Positions 35,809-44,951 of a stretch of 64,000 nt of DNA are shown in pieces (position 1 is the first letter of the stretch; each line of letters opens with the position of its first letter). The notes beneath the pieces were generated by a model that saw only the letters and a program-made list of their open reading frames with translations, made no database searches and had not been told where the DNA came from. The position numbers and the translations under genes are program-made. The stretch is taken from assembly GCA_947493005.1 (NCBI GenBank), contig CANLOY010000004.1, positions 186,001 to 250,000 of the forward strand. The letters are read 5' to 3'. This DNA is from an uncultured Roseivirga sp. (GTDB taxonomy: Bacteria > Bacteroidota > Bacteroidia > Cytophagales > Cyclobacteriaceae).

Positions 35809-36723
35809 TTAGTTCTCATCGCTCCAGGCCACTGAAGACATTTTCCATTCTTCATTTAGCTTTACAAACTGAAGGGTTTTGACTCCTCTAGATTCGAAAT
35901 GCTTGCCATTCAAAACCCCTGATTTCTCATAGAAGCTGAACCTCTGCGCTACATTTCTGTAAATATCTGTTTTGCTGTAGACCTCTCTTTCACTGAATTC
36001 TGTGAGTGTGCCATCGGTTAGTATTTTTTCTCTTGGACTTATGAAGGCATCCAGGTCATAAACTTCAGGGCAGTCTGAAGTATTGCTAATGATTCTTCCT
36101 TCGGGAATAAACAGGTTTTTAATTTCGTTTACCTTCGGTTTACTATCTCCTTTATTAGTAAACAGATCAAAGAAGGTATCGGTAAGTCTATCAATTTTCT
36201 TCAAGTCCTTACCTGCTGGAGGCGGAGCGAAAACAAGTACCTGGTCTTTATCAGGTAATATCAGAGTTTTTTCAAATCGTAAGCCAATTTTATTTAGAAG
36301 TGCTATTGAGGCATTGTTCTTAGGGTCTGTAATGGCTATTACCTTATTGAGGTTTAAGGTGTTTCTTGCATAGTTCATAGTAGCACTGGCAACTTCAAAC
36401 CCATAACCTTTTCCGGCAAAATCTGGAAGCATGGCAAAACCAATGTCAACATACTCTAAAGTGTCTCTCTTAATCAATCCACACATTCCAAGCGGAACAT
36501 TCTCATGTTTAGATGCTACCAACCACAGACCAAAGCCATTGTTGGCATAGCTTTTCATAGGGCCTTCTTCCAGGTATTTCTTTGCACCTTCCAGATCATT
36601 TACACCTCGGTCTCCTATGAATTCTAACCATGTAGATGTATTAACAAGTTTTAAAACGAATTCAACGTCATCCAGGCAAAATTCCCTTAAGGTTAATCGC
36701 TCGGTTTCGAGTATTTTTTTCAT
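35809..36723 (-). CDS. GNAT N-acetyltransferase fused to a C-terminal NTF2-like domain
   Basis: I chose the ATG at 36723 (MKKILETERLTLREFCLDD), the usual RimJ/RimL-type beginning; a TTG ten codons upstream is not needed. The N-terminal half (to about residue 165) is an acetyltransferase with DIGFAMLPDFAGKGYGFEVASAT, the acetyl-CoA loop, and NASIALLNKIGLRFEKTL. The C-terminal half (TDTFFDLFTNKGDSKPKV...VNEIKNLFIPEGRI, GVKTLQFVKLNEEWKMSSVAW) looks like a SnoaL/NTF2-like module. The fusion would join an acetyltransferase to a small-molecule-binding domain. It heads the three-gene unit with DUF2867 and VOC proteins. Confidence 0.8.
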   Translation of the reverse strand: MKKILETERLTLREFCLDDVEFVLKLVNTSTWLEFIGDRGVNDLEGAKKYLEEGPMKSYANNGFGLWLVASKHENVPLGMCGLIKRDTLEYVDIGFAMLPDFAGKGYGFEVASATMNYARNTLNLNKVIAITDPKNNASIALLNKIGLRFEKTLILPDKDQVLVFAPPPAGKDLKKIDRLTDTFFDLFTNKGDSKPKVNEIKNLFIPEGRIISNTSDCPEVYDLDAFISPREKILTDGTLTEFSEREVYSKTDIYRNVAQRFSFYEKSGVLNGKHFESRGVKTLQFVKLNEEWKMSSVAWSDEN

Positions 36724-36942
36724 GCTGATGTTTTGAGTTCTGTTGTTTGCCAAACGGCTTCAAGGTAGTCATCAAAGGTTTTAAATCCGACATTATAGTA
36801 TTCGATTTTACTTCCTTAAACATGTAAAAACCACACATCACGAGAAAAGCGCTTATACATATACTTTTGGTACAAAAACGCTTCAGTATTTGGCGCTTCT
36901 ACGCTTTAGGGCTATTATAGTGGTTTACTAAAAATTACAGCT

Positions 36943-38352
36943 TTGGAGCTTATAGAAACCGCAGTAAGAGATTTTAGCAATTGGATTTGGGGTATTCCAC
37001 TATTAATACTAGTAATGGGGGGAGGCCTGTATTTTATGGTCTATTCCAGGTTTATGCCATTTCTTTACTTCAGGCATGCCATTAATGTTTTAAGGGGTAA
37101 GTATCATGAAGATGATAAAGAAGGTCAGATAAGCCATTATGAGGCCCTTTCGACTGCTATTGCTTCAACTGTAGGGATGGGCAACATTAGCGGAGTAGCC
37201 GTAGCGATAACAGCAGGCGGTCCCGGTGCTATTTTCTGGATGTGGGTTTCTGCATTCTTTGGAATTGCCACTAAGTTCTTCACTTGTACGTTGGCTGTTA
37301 TGTATAGAGGAAAGGACTCAGAAGGAGAAGTGCGTGGTGGCCCGATGTACGTGATTACAGAAGGGCTAGGACAAAAATGGAAGCCACTGGCTTTGTTTTT
37401 CTGTTTTGTGGGCTTGATAGGGGCGTTACCTATCTTTCAGGCCAACCAGTTAACAGCTGCATTGAATACCATCTTGGGGCCAGCAGTGGGTTACGACACA
37501 GAATCCACATTTAATTTTCTTGGGGCCAATATTTCATATTCGTCTTTGATAACCGGCCTGGTACTTACTGTACTGGTTTCTACGGTGATTTTCGGTGGAA
37601 TTAAAAAGATTAGTAAGGTGGCATCTAAGTTGGTGCCTTCTATGGTATTAATATATTTCATTCTTGTTATCTACATTCTGTTTCAGAACGCATCTGAAAT
37701 CCCTGGTATTTTTGGCTCTATAATAGACGAAGCTTTCACTGGTAATGCTATACTTGGTGGAGGTCTTGGTGCGATTATTATTCAGGGTGTTAGAAGAGCA
37801 GCTTTTTCTAATGAGGCTGGAATTGGTACTGCTCCAATGGTGCACGGGGATACAAAAACAGATGAGCCAGTAAGAGAGGGAATAGTGGCTATGCTAGGAC
37901 CAGCTATCGATACTTTGGTTGTTTGTACACTTACTGCACTGGTAATTCTAAGTACTGGTGTCTATGAACCTTATCTTGGAAAGAGTGTTGAGGGGATTCC
38001 AGTTACACTCGAAGCTTTTAATATGGCTATTCCAGGTGGAGCAGGAGGGTATCTGCTTGGCCTTTGTATAATGATTTTTGCTGTATCAACGCTCTTGTCT
38101 TACTCGTACTACGGAGTAAAGTGTATGTCTTTTATGCTAGGAGCGAAAAGAGGAAATATATACAACTACATCTATATCGGTACGATCATTATTGGTTCGG
38201 TAGCTTCTTTGGATTTCGTGTTTACTCTTATTGACAGCAGTTTTGCGCTGATGGCCATTCCAACAATGATATCAGCAGTTTTACTGGCACCTAAAGTGGT
38301 CAAAGCATCTAAAGATTATTTTGCAAGGCTGAAGAGTGGTGAGATGAGTTAA
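36943..38352 (+). CDS. Alanine/glycine:cation symporter (AGCS family)
   Basis: This 469-residue membrane protein starts at TTG (MELIETAVRDFSNWIWGIPLL). No ATG lies between this codon and the in-frame stop at 36907, and this start gives the usual AGCS N-terminus. The family signature STAIASTVGMGNISGVAVAI near residue 70 and a late VRRAAFSNEAGIGTAPMVH near 290 support the assignment. It couples Na+ or H+ entry to uptake of alanine or glycine. Its stop shares four bases (TTAA, 38349-38352) with the stop of the convergent thioredoxin gene. Confidence 0.93.
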   Translation: MELIETAVRDFSNWIWGIPLLILVMGGGLYFMVYSRFMPFLYFRHAINVLRGKYHEDDKEGQISHYEALSTAIASTVGMGNISGVAVAITAGGPGAIFWMWVSAFFGIATKFFTCTLAVMYRGKDSEGEVRGGPMYVITEGLGQKWKPLALFFCFVGLIGALPIFQANQLTAALNTILGPAVGYDTESTFNFLGANISYSSLITGLVLTVLVSTVIFGGIKKISKVASKLVPSMVLIYFILVIYILFQNASEIPGIFGSIIDEAFTGNAILGGGLGAIIIQGVRRAAFSNEAGIGTAPMVHGDTKTDEPVREGIVAMLGPAIDTLVVCTLTALVILSTGVYEPYLGKSVEGIPVTLEAFNMAIPGGAGGYLLGLCIMIFAVSTLLSYSYYGVKCMSFMLGAKRGNIYNYIYIGTIIIGSVASLDFVFTLIDSSFALMAIPTMISAVLLAPKVVKASKDYFARLKSGEMS

Positions 38353-38963
38353 TTTATCTTTTGACTTCTATCAGATAGTTTTTTCAGAAGCTTTTTAAAC
38401 CTTCTGGTATTGTAATTGGCTAAACCCGTATGTTTGACGACTATTTCTCCTTCAGGAGAAATCACAAATGTAGAGGGTACATACCCTGTTTCATAGATAT
38501 CAGGCAGTCTGGTCGCCATTTTATGAACCGGTAAATCGAAACCTTTTTTGTCTACCCATTTAACTGCGGTTTCAATGTACTTGTCTTCAGAAATCATTAA
38601 GAAGTGCACATTAGGATCGTCTTTAAAGTGCTCTCTTAAGGAGTTTATACCAGGCATTTCAGCAACACAAGGAGGGCACCATGTGGCCCAGATATTGATA
38701 AAGACAGTTTGTCCTTTCAGCTTACTGGCATCAATGATTTTTCCATCACGGTCTTTGACTTTAAAGTTGAGATCTGCCTTTTCATAAGACATCTCGTCAA
38801 GTTCAGAGGCGTTCATAGCCCCGGTTTTCAGAAAAACCTGCTGCACTTTGCCAAATACTTCTGCCTGAGAACCGGTAAGGTATATCACCGCAAAAATGCT
38901 CACCACAACAAGCAATTCTATGATATCTCTTTTAGTTACTTTGGCTTTTTTAGGCTTTTCCAT
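38349..38963 (-). CDS. Membrane-anchored TlpA-like thioredoxin
   Basis: This 204-residue protein has a short basic N-terminus, one transmembrane helix (about 13-30, RDIIELLVVVSIFAVIYLTG) and a thioredoxin fold with the active site WATWCPPCVAEMPGIN. It ends with the cis-Pro region YVPSTFVISPEGEIVVKHTG. TlpA/ResA-type proteins reduce or isomerise disulfides in the periplasm, often for cytochrome c maturation. It is convergent with the AGCS symporter gene. Substrate unknown. Confidence 0.9.
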   Translation of the reverse strand: MEKPKKAKVTKRDIIELLVVVSIFAVIYLTGSQAEVFGKVQQVFLKTGAMNASELDEMSYEKADLNFKVKDRDGKIIDASKLKGQTVFINIWATWCPPCVAEMPGINSLREHFKDDPNVHFLMISEDKYIETAVKWVDKKGFDLPVHKMATRLPDIYETGYVPSTFVISPEGEIVVKHTGLANYNTRRFKKLLKKLSDRSQKIN

Positions 38964-39060
38964 ATACAGACTACAGTAAAACTACACAACAAGTTCAGTT
39001 CTCGAAATAAAAAATGTCATACAGATAACGCGAATTATTTGAAACCTTAATGTATGTCCG

Positions 39061-39091
39061 TTTGTTTTTCCTGATAATCGCGCAATCTTTG
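39061..39091 (+). promoter_or_regulatory. Bacteroidota-type promoter of the DUF4399-ridA unit
   Basis: TTTG at 39061-39064 (-33) is followed after 19 bases by AATCTTTG at 39084-39091, one mismatch from TANNTTTG. This spacing is the best fit to the Bacteroidota consensus in the window. The DUF4399 ATG is 32 bases further on. Confidence 0.55.
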
Positions 39092-39123
39092 GCGTTTTAA
39101 AAGACCTTATAACTATTTATATA

Positions 39124-39522
39124 ATGAAATTATTAAAGAACCTTTTTGTCGTTGTTTTAATTGCAGCCCTGACGTCTTGTGGTCAAGAGAACGGTGTTTT
39201 CTTTGAAAACCTGAAAGATGGTCAGGAAGTAGGGACTACTGTTGAATTGAAAATGGGAGTGAGTGGAATGGAAATAAAACCAGCCGGAGAAATTGAGAAA
39301 GGTTTTGGACATCACCATATTATTATTGATGGTAGTTATATCAAAGGAGGAGAAGTAGTTCCTGCTAACAAAACACATATTCACTATGGTAAGGGGCAAA
39401 CTGAGGCTACAATAGCGCTAACCCCAGGAGAACATACTTTGACTTTACAGTTTGCTAATGGAGCTCATCAGTCTTTCGGTGAGGCTTGGAGTAAGACGAT
39501 TACGGTAAACGTTAAAGAGTAA
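39124..39522 (+). CDS. DUF4399 lipoprotein
   Basis: This 132-residue protein has a lipoprotein signal (MKLLKNLFVVVLIAALTSC, Cys19). The mature part matches DUF4399: VFFENLKDGQEVGTTVELKMGVSGMEI, GFGHHHIIIDG, and a repeat of HIHYGKGQTEATIALTPGEHTLTLQFANGAH. The His-rich motifs suggest metal binding in an Ig-like fold, but the role is unknown. The ridA start follows after three bases, so the two are in one transcription unit. Confidence 0.85.
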   Translation: MKLLKNLFVVVLIAALTSCGQENGVFFENLKDGQEVGTTVELKMGVSGMEIKPAGEIEKGFGHHHIIIDGSYIKGGEVVPANKTHIHYGKGQTEATIALTPGEHTLTLQFANGAHQSFGEAWSKTITVNVKE

Positions 39523-39525
39523 GAA

Positions 39526-39906
39526 TTGAAGAAGGTAACTTCAGATAAAGCGCCTGAGGCTTTAGGCCCGTATGCACCAGCAATAAGAACGGGTAAGTTG
39601 TTGTTTTGCTCAGGACAGACAGGAATTGACCCAGAGACTGGAAATGTAGAATCTGACTCCATAGAAGGACAAACCAGACAAGTAATGTTAAACCTTCAGG
39701 CTGTATTAGCTGCTGAAGGTTTATCATTCCAGCATGTGGTGAAGTGCAATGTTTACCTTAGGTCTATGTCTGATTTTAACAAAATGAATGAAGTATATGG
39801 CGAGATGCTGGAAGGGCACACACCAGCAAGAACCACTGTAGCAGTTACAGGTTTGCCCTTAAATGCTCTTGTAGAAATAGAGTGTATTGCTGAAGTAACC
39901 CCTTAG
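39526..39906 (+). CDS. RidA-family reactive intermediate deaminase
   Basis: This 126-residue protein from TTG (MKKVTSDKAPEALGPYAPAIRTGKLLFCSGQTGID) shows the family core: the CSGQTG segment, VKCNVYLRSMSDFNKMNEVY and the catalytic Arg in PARTTVAVTGLPLNALVEIECIA. RidA hydrolyses enamine/imine intermediates from PLP enzymes. The TTG start is supported by match to the usual MKKVITTDKAP-like start and by three-base spacing from the previous stop. It shares four bases (39903-39906) with the convergent VOC gene. Confidence 0.93.
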   Translation: MKKVTSDKAPEALGPYAPAIRTGKLLFCSGQTGIDPETGNVESDSIEGQTRQVMLNLQAVLAAEGLSFQHVVKCNVYLRSMSDFNKMNEVYGEMLEGHTPARTTVAVTGLPLNALVEIECIAEVTP

Positions 39907-40316
39907 TGCTGATCTACCAGAATTGGATTACCATCAGGGTCTACCAGTGCAAAAGATGCAGGACCTTCAGCCTTATCCATTCCATTTGAAAATGTAGCTT
40001 TTAGTCCATTTTTAATGGCTAACTTATAAATACTACGTGCATCACCCGGGTTCATTGTAATGGTATTTTGGGGAAACATGCCTTGAAAGAGGCCAATTTT
40101 AGCTGCTCCGTTTTTCATGATCAACCACTTCTGATCCACACCTCCCTGGCCTTCTAATTGCCTAAACCCCAACTTTTCATAGAAAGCTTTGGAAGCTGCA
40201 ATATCCTTTACACTCAGAGATATGGAGAACTCCTGAACGTTGTCTTGTTTGCCAATTGCTGATACGAAAACTATAGAGGCAACAGCGAGGGCAAGTGTAA
40301 GTATGTATTTTTTCAT
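39903..40316 (-). CDS. Exported VOC-superfamily protein
   Basis: This 137-residue protein has a signal peptide (MKKYILTLALAVASIVFVSAIG), unusual for the normally cytoplasmic VOC fold. The domain shows FSISLSVKDIAASKAFYEKLGF and ends GPASFALVDPDGNPILVDQH. It may bind or convert a small molecule in the periplasm. Its ATG overlaps the stop of the upstream AraC/GyrI-like regulator by four bases (40313-40316), so the two are translationally coupled. Confidence 0.85.
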   Translation of the reverse strand: MKKYILTLALAVASIVFVSAIGKQDNVQEFSISLSVKDIAASKAFYEKLGFRQLEGQGGVDQKWLIMKNGAAKIGLFQGMFPQNTITMNPGDARSIYKLAIKNGLKATFSNGMDKAEGPASFALVDPDGNPILVDQH

Positions 40317-41218
40317 TTTTTAGATGTTATTTTTTCAATAGGTATTTTACAAAGTATATCAAAAGCGCTCCAGCCGATTTGCTCCGGACCTTTTAAAAAC
40401 TCTTCGATTGCCGGAAAGTGTCTGGGTGTGTACCGGCTATTGGGTAGCCATTCTTTGTATAAGAAGTCCCATGCCTGAGCTACTTTAGTAATATCTCCCT
40501 GACAATGTAGTATAGCATAAAGCCCACCAGGAATTTCAACCCTTTTTATAAGAGTTTCTTCTTTGAAGTCGTTTTCCATGGCAACAGCAAAGTCGTATCT
40601 GTAGAAATTTGCTGGTGTTACATCGGGGTCGTCAATAGACATTCCAAAACGTCTGGAACCTGTTCGTTGTTTCCCAGTACTTTCGTACCAGCTCATAAGT
40701 TTTTCATAAGCTTCAACCAAACCAGAACCGTCTGCTCCAAACTGAGCACAAATAAGTGCAGTTGTCATGGGTGGAAGTTTCTTGATTTCTACATTGAAAT
40801 GTGAGAGTGGAAGCCTTCTGCTTTCTTCGTAGGCAAGATGAAAATCGTTTGGCTTACTTTCTTGATAAATCCTGCTATTCAGTAAGTCAGGATGTTTTCG
40901 TATATAACTGGGAGCATGTCCGAAACGTTGTTTGAATTGCCTTGAGAAGTTCTCATTCGATGAAAAGCCTGTTTCGGTGGCGATTTCATTTATTTTCATG
41001 CGTTTATGGTGCTTAAGCATGAAAATAGATTTTTCTAATCTCAACCTAAGTATGGTTTCATAAGGTGTCTCACCTTTGAGGCTTTTGTAGATTCTTTGAA
41101 AATGGAATAATGAAAAATGCGCAGCTTCTGCCAACTGCGCAATTTTTATATCCTGATCCAGGTGCTTGTTGATAAAATCAACTGACTGGTTAATTCTATG
41201 AATATAAAAGTCTTCCAT
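40313..41218 (-). CDS. AraC-family regulator with a GyrI-like effector domain
   Basis: This 301-residue protein has two N-terminal helix-turn-helix motifs (QDIKIAQLAEAAHFSLFHFQRIYKSL and MKINEIATETGFSSNENFSRQFKQRFGHAPS). The C-terminal GyrI-like domain (PMTTALICAQFGADGSGLVEAYEKL, GGLYAILHCQGDITKVAQAWDFLY) binds drugs or metabolites in relatives such as Rob/SoxS-linked sensors. It probably controls its own operon, which also holds the exported VOC protein. The effector is unknown. Confidence 0.9.
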   Translation of the reverse strand: MEDFYIHRINQSVDFINKHLDQDIKIAQLAEAAHFSLFHFQRIYKSLKGETPYETILRLRLEKSIFMLKHHKRMKINEIATETGFSSNENFSRQFKQRFGHAPSYIRKHPDLLNSRIYQESKPNDFHLAYEESRRLPLSHFNVEIKKLPPMTTALICAQFGADGSGLVEAYEKLMSWYESTGKQRTGSRRFGMSIDDPDVTPANFYRYDFAVAMENDFKEETLIKRVEIPGGLYAILHCQGDITKVAQAWDFLYKEWLPNSRYTPRHFPAIEEFLKGPEQIGWSAFDILCKIPIEKITSKK

Positions 41219-41322
41219 TCCTAAAGGGCCCTACTAAGATAACCTGAGTTCTGTATAAAACCTTCAAGAAACTTAATACAGGTATTAAGCATATCAAGGT
41301 AGTATATACATGAGATACCGGA

Positions 41323-41352
41323 TAAAACTAGCTCTTAACGAAAATAGAGCTA
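41323..41352 (-). terminator. Possible terminator after the TPR gene
   Basis: TAGCTCT (41329-41335) pairs with AGAGCTA (41346-41352). On the minus strand the stem is followed by GTTTTA. It lies between the TPR gene (ending at 41430) and the AraC gene start. Confidence 0.45.
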
Positions 41353-41429
41353 ATTTTTCCGCTATGACGTGCTTTCTTAGGCCTTGCTCAGTTTGAGATA
41401 ATGGAAAACAAGTTGATGACCAGTTTTTG

Positions 41430-42383
41430 TTACTTCTTTAGCCTTTTTAACCCTTCTTTGGCCAAGGTCATTGTCGGGTCCTCATCTAAGGATGCGGTAT
41501 ATAGCTCTTTTGCTTTACTCTTGTTTCCCATTTTTTCATAGATCATAGCCAATCTCATTTTGGCTGCTGAATGCGAGGGAGTTCCTTTCTTTACTTCAAT
41601 TGTCATGTAGGTTTCCAATGCTTCTATACCTCTTGAGGTTTTTTGACCAGATAGCGCGCTTGTTTTTCCTACCTGGTATAGTGCTCCTGTATTTTCAGCA
41701 CTTTCAGCATAGATTTTTTCAAAATTGGCAAAGGCCTTATCGTACATGGCATTGCTTTGATAAAAGGTTGCAAGCGTCATATTATATTCAGGAGCTAGTT
41801 CTACTAGTTTCAAGTAAGCTTGTTCTGCCTCAAGGGGTTTTTCCTGCCTTTGATAAACAGTGGCTAGAGCTCTGTAACCTTCTTTTTTGTCAAATTTTAA
41901 AATGCTGTTAGCGGAGCTTGCAGCTTTTTCCCAACTGCCGCCCATTATTGCAGGAGCTTGTGTATAGTATTCAACCAATCCCCAATAGGCATCCAGGTTT
42001 TTTGAGTCCAGGCCAACAGCTTTCTCATAATTCTTTTTGATTTTGGGTGCAATAAAGCCTTGTCTGAGTTTACTTGAGTTTTGAGCTAATCGACCATAGG
42101 AATTACCCAACCAGGTGTAGTAATCAGAACTTTTCTCATTTTCATCTATGGCTTCTTTAAAGTAGTCAACAGCATCTCCGTACTTGTTCTGATCAAAGGC
42201 AATTCTTCCTAAATAGTATTGCGCCTTTTCGTATGATGAATCTTTCGACCTGATAGGCTTTAAGCTTGATTTAGCAGCATCTAATTTTCCTTCCTTATAG
42301 AGTTTTATTCCTTTCTCCAGGTCTTGTGAAAACAAGGTGAAGCTTAATAGGAGAGATGTTAGAATGACAAACGACCTTTTCAT
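41430..42383 (-). CDS. Exported TPR-repeat protein
   Basis: This 317-residue protein has a signal peptide (MKRSFVILTSLLLSFTLFSQ). TPR units run throughout: IKLYKEGKLDAAKSSLKPI, AQYYLGRIAFDQNKYGDAVDYFKEAI, YRALATVYQRQEKPLEAEQAYLKL, MRLAMIYEKMGNKSKAKELYTASL. It is likely a periplasmic protein-interaction scaffold. A strong terminator sits between it and the upstream peptidase gene's end. Confidence 0.88.
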   Translation of the reverse strand: MKRSFVILTSLLLSFTLFSQDLEKGIKLYKEGKLDAAKSSLKPIRSKDSSYEKAQYYLGRIAFDQNKYGDAVDYFKEAIDENEKSSDYYTWLGNSYGRLAQNSSKLRQGFIAPKIKKNYEKAVGLDSKNLDAYWGLVEYYTQAPAIMGGSWEKAASSANSILKFDKKEGYRALATVYQRQEKPLEAEQAYLKLVELAPEYNMTLATFYQSNAMYDKAFANFEKIYAESAENTGALYQVGKTSALSGQKTSRGIEALETYMTIEVKKGTPSHSAAKMRLAMIYEKMGNKSKAKELYTASLDEDPTMTLAKEGLKRLKK

Positions 42384-42436
42384 AGTATAGTGAGTTTTGT
42401 AGAAGATGATAAATTAAGGCTTTTCGTTGCACCAGC

Positions 42437-42474
42437 TCAAAAAAAATGCCACTCTCGAATAAGAGTGGCATTTT
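42437..42474 (-). terminator. Strong terminator after the prolyl oligopeptidase gene
   Basis: A perfect 13-bp stem (AAAATGCCACTCT/AGAGTGGCATTTT) on the minus strand is followed by eight T residues. It lies 20 bases past the peptidase stop. Confidence 0.85.
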
Positions 42475-42494
42475 CTATAAATTCTGATTATCTA

Positions 42495-44807
42495 TCAGTT
42501 ACCATCAGGTAAATCAATCTCAACGTTATTCCTGTAGTCACCTAACAAGTGCTCAGCAAAGAAATACCACATCATTTGTTCGTAGTAGTTTCTTTTGCTA
42601 CCGTAACCGTGTCTGGCACCTACAATAGGCATATAATCAAAGCGCTTTCCTGCTTTCATGAGCTCGTTTGCCAGGCGCAAACTATTTGCAGGGTTTACAT
42701 TGTTATCTCTTGTACCATGAGTAAGCAACAAGTGACCTTTCAGGTTTTTAGCTAAGGATTGGTTGGTTTTGATCTTAGCATCCCATTTGGTCTCAGTATA
42801 CTCATTACCATCCTCGTCTTTCTTTTTCTTATCCTTTCTCTTTACTCCGTTGTGGGTTTCACTCCACCATTTGTTGTAAACATTATTGTCGTGATTTCCA
42901 GCAGATGAAGCTGCTGCTTTGTAGAAGTCAGGATAGCTAAGTAGTGCTGCACTAGACATAAAACCTCCACCTGAGTGTCCAAAGATACCAATGTTATCCA
43001 GGTCTATGAATGAATGTCTTTCAGCTAATTGCTCAAGAGAACGTTTGTCATCTGCTAAAGCATAATCTCTTAAGTTCTGATAACCATAAGTATGGTAGTA
43101 CTTGTCTCTCATTGGGCTACCACCTCTGTGTCCCATACTAACCACTATAAAGCCAAGCTGTGCTAGTGCTACATTGTAACCTCCAGTTATGCTAAAGTCA
43201 TTTCCAAATGACTCTACCTGTGGACCAGGGTATACATATGAGATGATTGGATACTTTCTTGTAGAATCGAAGTCGAACGGCTTATACATAACTCCATACA
43301 AGTCGGTAATGCCATCGTCTGCCTTTACCTTGAAGCGCTCAGGAGCTTTCCAGCCTGCCTGATATAATAAGGACATGTCAGCAGTTTCAAGGTCAATGAT
43401 TGTATTTCCATTGTTATCCTTTAATACGCTACGAGGAACCATGTCAACAGCTGAGTAATTATCTACATAGTACTTAGAAGACTCAGACATACTCATAAAG
43501 TGATTGGCAGGTTCTGTACTGATTGCCTTAAATCCAGACCCATCAAAGTTTGCTTTATACATCAGTGCATAGTAAGGGTCAACATTTGCTTCACGCCCTC
43601 TGGCTTCGAAGTAAACTTTTCTTCCTACGGTATCAATTTGCTGTATTCTGCCTGTTACAAAGTGTCCGCTGTTGGTGATTTTGTTCTTTAAAGCGCCTGT
43701 TTTACCATCATACAGGTAAAGCTGCCCCCAACCAGTTCTTTCAGACCACCATAACAGCTCTTCTCCCTCTTTAAGGATTGCCATTTGCTGATAACTCCAG
43801 TTAAAATAAGGGTGATTTACTTCTTCGAAAAGCTCGGTGATTTCGCCAGTGGCTGTATTAATAGACACCACATCCAGTGTATCACTGGTTCTGTTCATTC
43901 TTGTCATGAACATTCGGTCTGATGTTTTACCCGGAAGGTAAGGAGTGATGGTCTGATCCAAGTATTTTTCAACATCTACATCAATACGATTTCCACTGGG
44001 AATTTCAAAGATTGAAAGATACTCCTGAGGTATATCTTGCTCGCCTGGCATGGCGTACTTGTAAATTTCAACTTCTGGCCTTGGATTTTTAAGGTCGTCA
44101 ATAACAAAGAAGTCTTTCACTTTTCTTGAGTCTGATCTGTTTACATAAATCTTCGACTCATCTTCAAACCATCTTGCTCTTGCTCTTGATCTTTTGTCTT
44201 TTGTTGTATCTCCCTGATTGAAAGAGTAGCTGAACCATCTTTCACCATCGTCTGCCAAAAGAATTTCAGTAGAGTCAGGGTCATCTGCTTTCATCATGTA
44301 CAGATCATGATTCTTAGCAAAAGTGATATAGGTACTATCGGGAGAGTAAGAAGCCCAATTGTTTCTTTTATCGGCTTTTTCCGTAGAATCTCCTTTAGTG
44401 ATTAGTTTAGAATTGATATCGAAATGATAATCAATGCTGTCCACCATGAAAGTGAAGGTTTTGTTATCATCTTCCAATTTCCATGCTTTAAGGTCAAGGT
44501 TATTGAAATTCCATGGCTTACGCGTGAGTTCACTCAACTGAGCTGCAAAATCTTTGTTGTCAAAAATTTTGGCTTTGGTTTTTCTAGAAGGGTCAACCAC
44601 ATAAAAGTTTTTCCCTTCCATTGTGGTATAGGTATACCAGAATTTATCGCTGTCTTTAAACCAACGAGGGAATACCCTGGTCGACTTCAGCATTTTTCTG
44701 ATGTTAGCCGATTTGAACTTTGCTGCTGCTTTAAAATCAGCTTTATGCTGAGCAACACCTGGCAAAGCGAAAACCGCTAACATTACAAATAGGATAGTTT
44801 TTCTCAT
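42495..44807 (-). CDS. Exported prolyl oligopeptidase (DPP-IV-like S9 peptidase)
   Basis: This 770-residue protein has a signal peptide (MRKTILFVMLAVFALPGVAQ). The N-terminal beta-propeller of the DPP-IV type is visible as YSPDSTYITFAKNHDLYMM and ARWFEDESKIYVNRSD. The catalytic alpha/beta hydrolase domain has the nucleophile in GIFGHSGGGFMSSAALLSYPD, the Asp in LLTHGTRDNNVNPANSLRL and the His in VGARHGYGSKRNYYE. It should release dipeptides after Pro or Ala from peptide N-termini in the periplasm. A terminator follows, and another lies between it and the DUF2911 gene. Confidence 0.93.
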   Translation of the reverse strand: MRKTILFVMLAVFALPGVAQHKADFKAAAKFKSANIRKMLKSTRVFPRWFKDSDKFWYTYTTMEGKNFYVVDPSRKTKAKIFDNKDFAAQLSELTRKPWNFNNLDLKAWKLEDDNKTFTFMVDSIDYHFDINSKLITKGDSTEKADKRNNWASYSPDSTYITFAKNHDLYMMKADDPDSTEILLADDGERWFSYSFNQGDTTKDKRSRARARWFEDESKIYVNRSDSRKVKDFFVIDDLKNPRPEVEIYKYAMPGEQDIPQEYLSIFEIPSGNRIDVDVEKYLDQTITPYLPGKTSDRMFMTRMNRTSDTLDVVSINTATGEITELFEEVNHPYFNWSYQQMAILKEGEELLWWSERTGWGQLYLYDGKTGALKNKITNSGHFVTGRIQQIDTVGRKVYFEARGREANVDPYYALMYKANFDGSGFKAISTEPANHFMSMSESSKYYVDNYSAVDMVPRSVLKDNNGNTIIDLETADMSLLYQAGWKAPERFKVKADDGITDLYGVMYKPFDFDSTRKYPIISYVYPGPQVESFGNDFSITGGYNVALAQLGFIVVSMGHRGGSPMRDKYYHTYGYQNLRDYALADDKRSLEQLAERHSFIDLDNIGIFGHSGGGFMSSAALLSYPDFYKAAASSAGNHDNNVYNKWWSETHNGVKRKDKKKKDEDGNEYTETKWDAKIKTNQSLAKNLKGHLLLTHGTRDNNVNPANSLRLANELMKAGKRFDYMPIVGARHGYGSKRNYYEQMMWYFFAEHLLGDYRNNVEIDLPDGN

Positions 44808-44894
44808 AGTAAGATTGATTTGAAACTTAAGTTTATACTGTGTAGCTGATTATAGCAAACAGTTTCTGCCATGTACGCTAATACTGGGATAAAC

Positions 44895-44929
44895 GGAAAT
44901 AAATAAGGCTGCCCGAGAAGGCAGCCTTA
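44895..44929 (-). terminator. Terminator after the DUF2911 gene
   Basis: TAAGGCTGCC/GGCAGCCTTA forms a 10-bp stem with loop TTCTCG on the minus strand, then TTTATTT. Confidence 0.8.
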
Positions 44930-44951
44930 CTAAATTGAGTGAAATTTCTAA

